A stretch of DNA of 16,356 bases, from positions 1-16,356 of the forward strand of contig NW_020167586.1 in NCBI RefSeq assembly GCF_001641265.1. The letters are read 5' to 3'. The notes under the pieces were generated by a model. It had not been told where the DNA came from, searched no databases, and saw only the letters and a program-made list of their open reading frames with translations. This document shows, piece after piece, positions 7,995 to 16,356 of this stretch; positions within the stretch are counted from its first letter, which is position 1; every line of letters starts with the position of its first letter. The stretch is from Pseudogymnoascus destructans (taxonomy: Eukaryota > Ascomycota > Leotiomycetes > Thelebolales > Thelebolaceae). Made by a program: the position numbers and the translations under genes.

Positions 7995-8095
7995 TGCAAA
8001 CTCTTCTACTACATCTGTTTATGCTACATACATCACGGCATATCATTTGAACACTCATTAAACAAGTTATTAAGAAAATCTCCTCCTTAAGGGGG
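7995..8095. other. Segment unique to the inner side of U2
   Basis: About 100 bp between the hairpin core and U2 that has no counterpart on the U1 side, which instead carries extra copies of the GATGACGTG element. It ends in a G-rich CCTTAAGGGGGTGGGCC. Mirrored at about 9453-9549. Confidence 0.6.
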
Positions 8096-8758
8096 TGGGC
8101 CAATACTACCACATGGCATATATCTACCAACTAGAGGCCTAGGAACATGAACGATAGCTCTAGAAGCTTCTACAACCCTCTGATTCATTACACGTCATCG
8201 CTCCTTAGTTACCCACAAGATTGGTTAAGTTATGACATAATTTATCTATAGGTACTCTGACCTTGGACCTCCTTTTCACTTCCTATAGGCTAGGAACCCA
8301 AGAGATGGTTCTATGGGATTCTCTTACGTTCACTACATGATTAGCAAGCTAGTTTGTGGTCGCACTTGATTTCTAATACATTTACCAAGCCTGGTTAGTC
8401 ATGGAAAGTCATGGAAAATGAGAGAACTACACTCCTTTGGCATAAATAGGATTGCCCTTTCCTTAAGAAAGGGCAAGCAGACAATACAGTAAATCGACTA
8501 GCACATACTTCTACGTCTTTTCCAAGCTTCCAAGCATTGATCTTGTTATTCTCTGTTTTTGAAAAGTCAGTGAGGTGCTAACCTCTGACTTACCCCTGAG
8601 TTCTCAGACTCAACATTTGTTGCAACTTGTCTGAACCACTTCACCACATCATACACCTGATTGCTGCGTTGTGGAATAGTCTAAGCTACAACCCTTTGGC
8701 TCTGTTTCCTAAGACAGTGTGTTGTCTTAGTAAATCATCCCTACACTTGGGTGGCTAG
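8096..8758 (-). repeat. Inverted-repeat unit U2
   Basis: Reverse complement of U1 with real divergence: one copy rather than three of the 16 bp repeat, and a different stretch near 8325-8385 (GATTAGCAAGCTAG region). Near-perfect mirror of U3 (8790-9452). It ends GGGTGGCTAG exactly at the central spacer. It contains the hairpin at 8454-8474. Confidence 0.88.
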
Positions 8759-8789
8759 TGTAAATGGTGGGTGCACCAGATATGAGAAT
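8759..8789 (+). repeat. 31 bp central spacer of the giant palindrome
   Basis: The only asymmetric sequence between the two arms. Together with the following CTAG it forms a 35 bp variant of the junction motif (one extra A, one G to A). So the symmetry point of the whole window coincides with one copy of a short repeat that also marks the outer unit edges. Confidence 0.9.
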
Positions 8790-9452
8790 CTAGCCACCCA
8801 AGGAAGGGATGAATTTACTAAGACAACACACTGTCTTAGAAAAACAGAGCCAAAGGGTCATAGCTTAGACTATTCCACAACGCAGCAATCAGGTGTGATG
8901 TAGTGAAGTGGTTTAGACAAGTTGCAACAAATGTTGAGTCTGAACTCAGGGGTAAGTCAGAGGTTAGCACCTCACTGACTTTTCAAAAACAGAGAATAAC
9001 AAGATGAATGCTTGGAAGCTTGGAAAAGACGTAGAAGTATGTGCTAGTCGATTTACTGTATTGTCTGCTTGCCCTTTCTTAAGGAAAGGGCAATCCTATT
9101 TATGCCAAAGGAGTGTAGTTCTCTCATTTTCCATGACTTTCCATGACTAACCAGGCTTGGTAAATGTATTAGAAATCAAGTGCGACCCACAACTAGCTTG
9201 CTAATCATGTAGTGAACGTAAGAGAATCCCATAGAACCATCTCTTGGTTCCTAGCCTATAGGAAGTGAAAAGGAGGTCCAAGGTCAGAGTACCTATAGAT
9301 AAATTATGTCATAACTTAACCAATCTTGTGGGTAACTAAGGAGCGATGACGTGTAATGAATCATAGAGGGTTGTAGAAGCTTCTAGAGCTATCGTTCATG
9401 TTCCTAGGCCTAGTTGGTAGATATATGCCATGTGGTAGTATTGGCCCACCCC
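8790..9452 (+). repeat. Inverted-repeat unit U3
   Basis: Mirror of U2 and, more distantly, a direct-orientation relative of U1. Begins CTAGCCACCCAAGG next to the spacer. Contains the hairpin at 9071-9091 and a single 16 bp repeat unit. No gene seen. Confidence 0.88.
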
Positions 9453-9549
9453 CTTAAGGAGGAGATTTTCTTAATAACTTGTTTAATGAGTGTTCAAATG
9501 ATATGCCGTGATGTATGTAGCATAAACAGATGTAGTAGAAGAGTTTGCA
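9453..9549. other. Mirror of the U2-specific segment
   Basis: Reverse complement of about 7995-8095, linking U3 to the right hairpin core. No gene seen. Confidence 0.55.
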
Positions 9550-9730
9550 GCAATCGTTGAGTAGTATTGCTTCTGTTGTTGGTGTGATAAGTGTCATACT
9601 GACATTCGTTGCACTCAGTTTGCTATCAAACTCAAGAGCAAACTTGGAAATCCCTCCTCAAACCTACAAGTCACTATACATATTTTGGCTTATCACACCA
9701 ACAACAAGAGCAATACTACTCAACGATTGC
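9550..9730. repeat. Hairpin core of the right inner inverted repeat
   Basis: Mirror of 7815-7994: arms starting GCAATCGTTGAGTAG and ending CTACTCAACGATTGC around a copy of the S segment. It differs from the left core by small indels, such as a missing T in ATCTCCTCC near 9650. Confidence 0.85.
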
Positions 9731-9835
9731 TACAACCATCTATGATTCATTACACGTCATCGCTCCTTAGTTACTGGGCCGATATGACCACATAGCATAT
9801 CTCTACAACCCTCTATGATTCATTACATGACATCA

Positions 9836-10480
9836 CTCATACTACCACATGACATATCTCTACCAACTAAAGGCCTAGGAGCATGAACGATAGCTCTAAA
9901 AGCTCCTACGAACCTCTATGATTCATTACATGTCATCGCTCTTTAGTTACCCACAAGATTGGTTAAGTTATGACATAATTTGTCTATGACATAATTTGTC
10001 TATGACATAATTTGTCTATAGGGGTACTCTGACCTTGGACCTCCTTTTACTTCCTATAGGCTACGAACCTAAGAGATGGTTCTATGGGATTCTCTTACGT
10101 CGACTACAGTTACCAAGCCTGGTAATCATGGAAAGTCTTGGAAAATGAGAGAACTACACTCCTTTAGCATAAATAGGATTGCCCTTTCCTTAAGAAAGGG
10201 CAAGCAGACAATACAGTAAATCGACTATCACATACTTCCACGTCTTTCCCAAGCTTCCAAGCATTCATCTTGTTACTCCTTGTTTCTGAAAAGTCAGTGA
10301 GGTGTTAACCTCTGACTTACCCCTGAGTTCCCAGACTCAACATTTGTTGCAACTTGTCTGAACCACTTCACTACATCACACACCTGATTGCTGCGTTGTG
10401 GAATAGTCTAAGCTATGACCCTTTGGCTCTGTTTTCTAAGACAGTGTGTTGTCTTAGTAAATTCATCCCTTCTTGGGTGG
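9836..10480 (-). repeat. Inverted-repeat unit U4
   Basis: Mirror of U1, including three 16 bp repeat copies at 9972-10019 and the hairpin at 10181-10201. Differences from U1 are single-base indels in runs and a missing base in CCTTCTTGGG. The 9731-9835 stretch before it mirrors the extra GATGACGTG elements at 7709-7815. Confidence 0.88.
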
Positions 10481-10514
10481 CTAGATTCTCACATCTGGTG
10501 CACCCACCATTACA
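10481..10514 (-). repeat. 34 bp junction motif, copy 4
   Basis: Exact reverse complement of 7033-7066. Confidence 0.92.
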
Positions 10515-10617
10515 ATAAGCCAAGATATGTATGGTGACTTGTAGGTTTGAGGAGGAGATTTCTAAGTTTGCTCTTGAGTTTGGATAGCAAACTGAGCAAC
10601 GAATGTCAGTATGACAG
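10515..10617 (-). repeat. S segment, copy 4
   Basis: Mirror of 6931-7032, bracketed by 34 bp direct repeats at 10481-10514 and 10618-10651. It keeps CTCTTGAGTTTG, where copy 1 has lost bases. Confidence 0.87.
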
Positions 10618-10651
10618 CTAGATTCTCACATCTGGTGCACCCACCATTACA
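10618..10651 (-). repeat. 34 bp junction motif, copy 5
   Basis: Exact reverse complement of 6897-6930. Confidence 0.92.
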
Positions 10652-11680
10652 TCCTCCACCATAATTACCGCGCCATACTATATTGTTGGTATTACCTAGG
10701 CCTTAGCATGCTATCCTATTACACCCTTACATAAGGAAGGATGGAGGTCTTTAGGCCAGAAGCCTTAAATAGATACTGTATAGGGTTGCTAGGTAGTCGC
10801 CTAATTAATAGAAGGACTTAGAGGTTTTCATCTCTCATTTCTACATATTCACCTTAGATATTCCCAAGTCTTTTTCACATAGTAATAGCATAGGAATAGG
10901 TTAGAAGAAGTGATAGTTTGCTAGTATAGAGTGCTGACACTAAATAGAATATTAGTGCATGTTTAAAATCATCTAATATATTAACAATGTATTCGTATAA
11001 AATTTAGGGCTTTACTTACATTTTCTAAGGTGACAAGTTAAAAGGCTACATGAACCTTCTTGGTTCTAACATGCTATCCTGCTTATAAAACAGGTGGAGG
11101 ATAGAAAGAATGAAACTAAATGTTGTTAATACTTTACTAATACATTAACAATGTATTCATAGCTATTTGCTTGTTTTGAATAGACTTAGTGATATTTTCT
11201 TGCTAGAGCTGAATAATCTTTTTCCAATTGTCGTCATATAGCCTTATATGGTGCATTTCCTGTAACTGTAGATGAAGATATTCACAATGTTTTATACCTA
11301 TGCAAATATAAGTCATCCTTTTACAATAAGCATTGTTAAGGGTGCTACAATGGGTTGGCTTTAGTGGCTGAAGTTGTTTATGGCAATATTAGACCTATAA
11401 TGCATTAATAATGCATTAATAACACATTAACAATGAACACACATTATTACACATAGCATACACTGTTTCTGGTGTCATTAACGAAGTATTGATGATATAG
11501 GCGACCCCATTTTCAGATGTTTCGGGGTATTTGGTAAATCTGTTGTATAGTTTACCTTCATTACCCGGGTTGCTTTGTTACTAAAACATCGCTTGAAATA
11601 ACTGTGTTGTTTCGATCTTAATGCATTAGTAATGCATTAGCTTAAGTATATACGGGGTTTTATGTTCATAAGTTTTTTTT
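10652..11680. other. AT-rich gene-free region (right)
   Basis: Mirror of 5880-6896 with indels such as A8 against A4. Paired TAATGCATTA palindromes lie at 11398-11418 and 11619-11639. No gene, RNA or transposon seen. Confidence 0.65.
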
Positions 11681-12099
11681 GTGAGTGGGGGGGCTATAAA
11701 ACCGTTTTCCGTTTGTCGCCCTACCTGACCATATCATGTGTTGCTACGCGAGCTTAGCTGGCCAACGTGGCAGGTTTAGTCATAAAAGTGGAGCATTTCC
11801 CAGATCAGCTGAGCCAACGCCTGAGGGTCAGCTCACCCGTGTACTTGGCAAGGTCTGGAAAAATAATCCTAGTTTTTTTCAAAGGTCCCACGAGTTTGTT
11901 CGGAAATTGTTAATGTTATAGTCCGCAGTAGAGAGCGCCACAGCGGAGGCGACAGCCGAAGGACCTTGCAAGCGTAGGGCATCTTGTCAGCGTGTGGGTG
12001 CTTTGCGTCCCCTGAGTCTCCCAGGGAAATGGGTGGTGGGTACTATGGAGGAGTAAAGACCAGATGAAGAAGGGGGTTGAGACATTGCGGGGACGATGG
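11681..12099. other. Transition region (right)
   Basis: Mirror of 5461-5879. A 61-codon plus-strand frame at 11736-11921 has no family features and no counterpart of interest, so it is not called as a gene. Confidence 0.5.
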
Positions 12100-12355
12100 G
12101 TGAGGAAAGGAGGAAAGGAGGTGAGATGGGATGGAGTAAGAGATGGGAAGTAAGAGATGGGATGGGATGCAGTATGGGATGCAGGATGGGATGGCAGTAT
12201 GGGATGCAGTAGGATGGGGGCAGTATGGGATCAGTATGGATGCAGTAGGATGGGGCATGGGATGGGAAGTAAGATGGATAGTAAGATGGGATAGTAAGAT
12301 GGGATAGTAAGATGGGATAGTAAGATGGGATAGTAAGGTAGTAAATGGGATAGTG
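12100..12355 (-). repeat. Purine-rich minisatellite cluster (right)
   Basis: Mirror of 5206-5460, with GATGGGATAGTAA and TATGGGATGCAG units. Copy number and order differ from the left arm, with an extra GGTAGTAAATGGG near 12337. Confidence 0.85.
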
Positions 12356-12409
12356 CATGCAGTAACCCTGCTGTTCGATGAGATATTGACATACCGTCAC
12401 TTTTCATCA

Positions 12410-12514
12410 TATGATGGACTGATATGATGGACTGATATGATGGACTGATATGATGGACTGATATGATGGACTGATATGATGGACTGATATGATGAACTAT
12501 CAGTTCATCATATC
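12410..12514 (-). repeat. 13 bp tandem array and hairpin (right)
   Basis: Mirror of 5047-5150: GACTGATATGATG units at about 12410-12498 ending in the perfect 13 bp hairpin at 12486-12514. Confidence 0.9.
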
Positions 12515-12582
12515 TGTACCAGGGCCTGGATCCCACACACATTTATTATGCGATGTTGTGTGTTCATTATTGTGTCACGCGA

Positions 12583-12704
12583 CAAGGCAACGTACCAGCC
12601 AACACTACTTCCCCTTCTCCTCTTTGTAACGTGTATCCGCCACAAGGCAAACGTACAGCCAACACTACTTCCCCCTTCTCCTCTTTGTAACGGTGTATCC
12701 GCCA
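12583..12704 (-). repeat. Two-copy 60-62 bp tandem duplication (right)
   Basis: Mirror of 4857-4978: copies at 12583-12642 and 12643-12704, differing from each other and from the left arm by single-base indels. Confidence 0.9.
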
Positions 12705-13094
12705 TTTATCGGCGGTTGACTCACTCGCTGCTTTGGCGCGTTATTACGAGGAGGCGTGTAGCACAGCCCCTTCCAAAAGCAATCCAGTGGGTGGAGTTGC
12801 GGTGAGATTTCCACCATAGAGAATCCATACAACATCCATAGCATCATTTAACGAGTCTGGGCACTCGTGATGGTGCGTGTATGGGTGCATCACATATATA
12901 TGGTACTATGTATTCATATACTCGCAATAACTCTACACTCCTGTATGGTGTACGTATGAATACATACCCCCGTATGTACCATACGGCATACACCACCTTT
13001 TTGTCTCTCTGCTTCTCTGCTCCTATAATAACCCCGTCTGCACCATCCTTTCTCCCCTCGCAGCTTCACTGCTAGAACATAGAAAGTAGACCTA
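12705..13094. other. Gene-free spacer (right)
   Basis: Mirror of 4468-4856, including the imperfect CATACGG/GTATGG inverted repeat. Short frames on both strands are not supported as genes. Confidence 0.5.
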
Positions 13095-13220
13095 TATCAC
13101 ATCACATCACATCACAGCACATCACTTCACGCACATCACATCACATCACATCACTTCACTCACTTCACATCACTTCACTTCACTTCACATCACTTCACAT
13201 CACTTCACTTCACTTCACAT
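13095..13220 (-). repeat. TCACA/TCACT pentamer microsatellite (right)
   Basis: Mirror of 4341-4467, about 126 bp. It has internal slips such as CACTCACTTCAC near 13156 that are not in the left arm. Confidence 0.9.
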
Positions 13221-13441
13221 CTCTCATCGCTACTTAAAAGGAGTCTGTCCCAAATAGTGAAAACTGTTGTTACAAACTCTTGACATCCAGCCTTTGAACT
13301 GTCCTGTGTGTGCTCGTGACCTTGGGTCGTTCTTACCATACATAGTCCCAATCCCGATTGCCCTGACGATTCCACAACGGGAAAGACTAGCATCATCATA
13401 TCACCACAAACTCGCGTCGATCCCTCATTCTCAATCCTCAA
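13221..13441 (+). promoter_or_regulatory. Upstream region of the F-box gene (right)
   Basis: Mirror of 4119-4340, with CTACTTAAAAGG at about 13230-13241 as a possible TATA-like element about 200 bp before the ATG. One rare substitution relative to the left arm lies near 13410 (GTTTG against GTTGG on the left-arm strand). Confidence 0.35.
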
Positions 13442-14874
13442 ATGTTCGTCCCCCTCCCCAACACTTCACCCCCTTCCTCCACAAATATTCAAAACAGGAT
13501 TCGAATATTGACATTTTTGATTGCCAGGGGCCGAAGAGATTACGACTCGTTCCAGGTATCGCAGCGTTCCAACGCTCTCGCCTTCGGGCGCGCCATGTCT
13601 TCTCAGCCTCGTCGCCCTACGGAGCCTCGTCCATAAACCTCAAGTTCCGCGCCCATGCCTCCGTTCTCGCACAGGTCGACGGCAACGGGCCCGCACGACC
13701 GCGCGGCCTCGTCGGTCCGCCCATGGGCGGCTTAGGCGGAGATGGAGGAGCGCTGGGAAAGAGACAGAACATCAGATCCCTCATAACGCCGGAGATGAAC
13801 ATGTCAGCTCGGCGTGCTCGGGTAGAGGGCGTCAACGTGGTTGTTAGGCAGAAGCGCAGGCCGTCTTCGACGTCGGTGAGGTCAGTTGCGTCGTCCGTCC
13901 GCTCGCGGGAGGATGCAGGGACCGAAGCCGACGCTGCTTAGCCTCCCGACCGAGGTCTTGGTGTTATATTCAAGGACTTTGAGCAGAAGGAGCTGCGCGA
14001 TGTCATGCTGGTGCACTCGGCTTTGACGGAGGCTGCGGCGAACTTGATGTACCACACCCCTCTGTTCGCATCGACCTACCGCTTTGCGCAGTTCGCGTAT
14101 ACGGTCAGCCACCAGAAACACTATGGTGATAGGGTGAGGGTGCTGGATGCCAGCGGGTTTGCGCAGGTTGCGCAGTTTGAGAGACAGCCGGAGGCGGGGT
14201 GGAGGGAGTGGAAGTTTAGGAACCATGATCTTTATCAGGGAAGATCGAGGCTGCATGTGCCGGAGAGTAGGCCGACGAGGAGGCGGATGACACACAGGAA
14301 ACATCCACAGCCGAACCCCTTCCTCGAGGCCTGGGCACTCTCTCGTGATATCCCACTCGGTGGATTATGCCACGCCATTCAATCATGCCAGTACCTCAAG
14401 TAAGTCGACACCATCCAGAGAACAAACTCGAGCAAGAGACTAACATCTACAGCACCATCAACATCTCCCGCATCCAACTCGCCGAGGACTTCCTCATCGT
14501 CGACGACAACTCCCCCCTCCGCCTGGACAGACACCATCTACGTCTCCGACCTCCCCAAATCCTGGTCCTGGAACTCCCAAGAGCTCCGTCCCATCTACAA
14601 CATCTACATCATCGACCAGCTGCGCAAGCTGAAGCACCTCGAGACCGTCATCGCCAACAACGGCGTCTTCCTGAGCACGCTGATGATCCAGGAGCTGGTC
14701 GATGGCGCGCACCCGAGCCTCAAGTACGTCGACTTCGAGCACTCGGGCATGGCGCGCTCGAAGCCTTGGGCGATTAAGGGAACGAGAGAGCAGGTTGTGA
14801 AGGTTATTAGGGATATGGAGAAGACGACCCGGCGGAGCCCGGATCCGAGGAGGACCTATTTGACTCGTGGCTGA
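13442..14874 (+). CDS. F-box protein (right copy, one intron, frame-broken)
   Basis: Second copy of the probable SCF substrate receptor. Exon 1 is 13442-14399, the intron 14400-14452, exon 2 14453-14874 ending TGA. From the ATG the frame runs cleanly to about 13586, where one C is missing (GGGCGCG against GGGCCGCG). Two bases are missing near 13905-13912, just before the F-box, and one G near 13962 within it. Exon 2 lacks two Cs in the run at 14512-14517. Adding these back gives exons of 962 and 424 nt, equal to the corrected left copy. Where the left copy is broken (the C run after the ATG, and the CCCC near exon-2 codon 30), this copy is intact, so the pair supports one functional gene. The F-box is at about residues 163-210 of about 461. 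The C-terminal end, from IIDQLRKLKHLETVI to PDPRRTYLTRG, is in one frame. Real decay of both copies is possible but less likely. Confidence 0.82.
14400..14452 (+). other. 53 nt spliceosomal intron of the F-box gene (right)
   Basis: Begins GTAAGT at 14400, branch site CTAAC at 14440-14444, ends CTACAG at 14452. Identical to the left-arm intron. Phase 2, splitting an Asn codon. Confidence 0.86.
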
Positions 14875-15436
14875 GCATTAGCTTTTCGGCGAGAATTTGT
14901 GGTTCTCGGTCAGGTTTTTTGGCCACGACAGGGAATTGGGTTGGGTTTGATTTAGCGGGTGTTTATACATAGAAGGGGGGGACTGGCGAAATGGTTGGAC
15001 AATCCTCAACTAACATTGAGCTCTCTGGATTAGGAGAGCGAGAGATCATATTATTTAGTAATTAGCTATAATCCAACGCGCCCCGTGGCAGCATTTTTGA
15101 AGCAGACGACTGAAGAGTTATAAATGTGACATGTGTATGCCTATGAGAGGTTCGGCAGTTTTATTAGTAATTGAGGATACCTAGTTGCTCTCTAATATGA
15201 TATTTACAGCATGCGAGAAGCTCATTTCCATGTGTAGTTTGTGGCGATCCTTTTCAAAAAGCTCAGCTCAGGGAGGCAAGGCTGACAACTGCGAATGGGG
15301 GGCTGATGTGGGTGCTCACTTGTCAAGCCCCATCCATGGTAGCCTCACGCCTTACACGCAACGGATCCCGGAAGCTATCTTCACAACCACAACGCTCTGG
15401 GCCTCGAAATAACCTGATCCAGACAGTATTGTGACC
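14875..15436 (+). other. Intergenic region, F-box 3' end to CSN4 5' end (right)
   Basis: Mirror of 2116-2679. A 75-codon frame at 15185-15412 has no counterpart in the same form in the left arm because of indels, and no recognisable features, so it is not called. CSN4 promoter elements should lie here but none is clear. Confidence 0.55.
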
Positions 15437-16356
15437 ATGGCATCCGCCAGCTCCTCCCAAGTCGAAAAAGAGGTCAACACGCTCCTCCACCAGCAAGAAG
15501 ACTCCGCCAAACATGTCCGCCCAACAGACCCCTCAGCCGTCGACACCATCATCACCAAACTCTTCACCTCCAACATCGGCAGCATAGCCATCCGCGAGCT
15601 CAGCCAGCGCCTCATCCTCCTCGTGCAAACCCCCGACTTCGCCCTCAACGACCGAATCGAAATATGCACCACCCTGCTCGGCAAAATCGAACAGTACCAA
15701 GCCTCCCAAGAAGAGCAGATCGCGGAGCTCCGCATGATCCTCGCAAACACCTACGAAGCACTCGATGACTTCCACTCCGCTGCCCAGATGCTCGCCGCTA
15801 TCCCGCTCAACTCCTCGCAGCGCAAGATCAGCTCGGAAGACAAAGCAGCGACGCTAATCCGCATCGTGCGTCTGCACCTCGAATGCGACGACCCCACCTC
15901 CGCCGAAACCTACCTCAACAAATTCAAAAACATCATGCACGAAGTCACCAACCCAACCTCGCTCATCCACTTCCAAGTCTCCCAAGCCCGCATCCAAGAC
16001 TCCCGCCGCGACTTCCTCGCCGCAGCAAAAGGCTACGAAGACATCAGCCACGACCCCTCCATCGGCGAAGACGAGCAACTCCACACCCTCTCCATGGCAC
16101 TAAATGCGCCGTCCTCGCCCGCCGGCCCGCCCGCTCGCGCGCCCTAAATCGTCTCTACAGCGACGAGCGCGCGCCGCAGTTGGAGGAGTTTGCGATCTTG
16201 GAGAACATGCACCTGCAGCGTGTGATTGCGCCGGGCGAGATCGCGAAGTTCGCGGAGGGGCTGCAGGAGCACCAACTTGCGCGGATGAGTGATGGGTTGA
16301 CGGTGCTGGATAGGGCGATGTTTGAGCATAATCTTTTGGCGGCCAGTAGGCTGTAT
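15437..16356 (+). CDS. csn4: COP9 signalosome subunit 4 (right copy, cut by window edge)
   Basis: Second copy of the CSN4 scaffold gene, starting ATG at 15437 (a GTG-ACC precedes it in frame; the ATG is the natural start and lies in ACCATGG). The first 220 or so codons are clean and include the site where the left copy is broken. The frame then fails three times within 40 bases: AAA for AAAA at 16102-16104, CCC for CCCCC near 16118, and CCC for CCCC near 16126. Adding these four bases to the 920 nt present gives 924, the same as the corrected left-arm equivalent. The window ends inside the PCI domain at LLAASRLY. The remaining C-terminal part should lie just beyond the edge. Confidence 0.9.

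Larger units (their letters stand above)
1193..8758 (+). repeat. Left arm of a 7.57 kb giant inverted repeat
   Basis: This stretch reappears in reverse complement at 8790-16356. Landmarks pair with an almost constant coordinate sum: 1193 with 16356, the CSN4 start 2115 with 15437, 5633 with 11920, and 8758 with 8790. The arm carries most of CSN4, the whole F-box gene, the tandem-repeat cluster and half of the AT-rich centre. Differences from the other arm are nearly all 1-2 base indels in runs of one base, plus copy-number changes in tandem arrays; base substitutions are rare. Homology is cut off only by the right window edge, so the arm may extend further left. Confidence 0.96.
8790..16356 (-). 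repeat. Right arm of the giant inverted repeat
   Basis: Reverse complement of the left arm, running to the window edge. It carries a second F-box gene on the plus strand and the first 308 or so codons of a second CSN4. Its gene copies hold more frame-breaking indels than the left-arm copies: four in the F-box gene and three in the CSN4 part, against two and one in the matching left-arm stretches. The mirrored partner of left positions 1-1192 should lie beyond the edge. Confidence 0.96.

Noticed and set aside
7757..7999. Small hydrophobic membrane-like protein (also at 9545-9745)
   Set aside because: Both frames begin with TTG rather than ATG, lie across the hairpin core so the sequence is constrained by symmetry, and end differently in the two copies. 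No promoter or family signal.
8700..8850. Telomere or hairpin telomere at the palindrome centre
   Set aside because: No TTAGGG-type repeats occur near the centre, and the spacer is an ordinary copy of a motif found elsewhere in the window.
5880..11680. Linear mitochondrial plasmid or invertron
   Set aside because: No DNA or RNA polymerase frame is present, and the terminal arms hold nuclear genes with a spliceosomal intron.
15352..16084. Long open frames opposite CSN4 (also 1453-2229 on the plus strand)
   Set aside because: They are antisense shadows of CSN4, caused by its GC-rich codon use; the minus/plus CSN4 frame has the conserved family motifs.
1193..16356. Regional centromere with inverted repeats around a core, as in some yeasts
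   Set aside because: The arms carry conserved protein-coding genes and there is essentially no unique core; near-identity down to indel noise fits duplication or artefact better.

Overview
The window looks like nuclear DNA of a filamentous ascomycete. The genes are GC-rich with many C-ending codons, the one intron is 53 nt with GTAAGT, CTAAC and ACAG signals, and the recognisable proteins are a COP9 signalosome subunit 4 (CSN4) and an F-box protein. No bacterial, viral or organellar genes were found.

The dominant structure is one huge imperfect palindrome. Bases 1193-8758 are repeated in reverse complement at 8790-16356 (about 7.57 kb per arm), separated by a 31 bp asymmetric spacer at 8759-8789. 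Gene order from the left edge is: N-terminal part of an unidentified (possibly Mps1-like) protein (1-364, minus), CSN4 (867-2115, minus), F-box gene (2680-4118, minus), a cluster of five kinds of tandem repeat (4341-5460), then about 6.3 kb of largely gene-free DNA (about 5640-11912), and then the same series mirrored: tandem repeats, F-box gene (13442-14874, plus) and CSN4 (15437 to the right edge, plus). Bases 1-1192 would be mirrored beyond the right edge.

The central region is a palindrome inside the palindrome. Each arm holds its own inverted repeat of about 0.65 kb units (7067-7708 against 8096-8758) around a 180 bp hairpin core (7815-7994), so a related unit occurs four times in alternating orientation. 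A 34-35 bp motif sits at the outer unit edges and exactly at the outer symmetry centre, and a 102 bp segment occurs four times.

The two arms differ almost only by 1-2 base indels, mostly in homopolymers, and each gene copy is frame-broken at different places. Length bookkeeping recovers one intact gene in both cases: F-box exon 1 gives 962 nt and exon 2 gives 424 nt from either arm, and the shared CSN4 part gives 924 nt from either arm. This fits noisy long-read sequence. The palindrome may therefore be a fold-back read or assembly artefact, or a very recent real inverted duplication; sequence alone cannot decide.

Functionally, the COP9 signalosome removes Nedd8 from cullin-RING ligases, and F-box proteins are substrate receptors of those ligases, so the two confident genes belong to the same ubiquitin-ligase control network.
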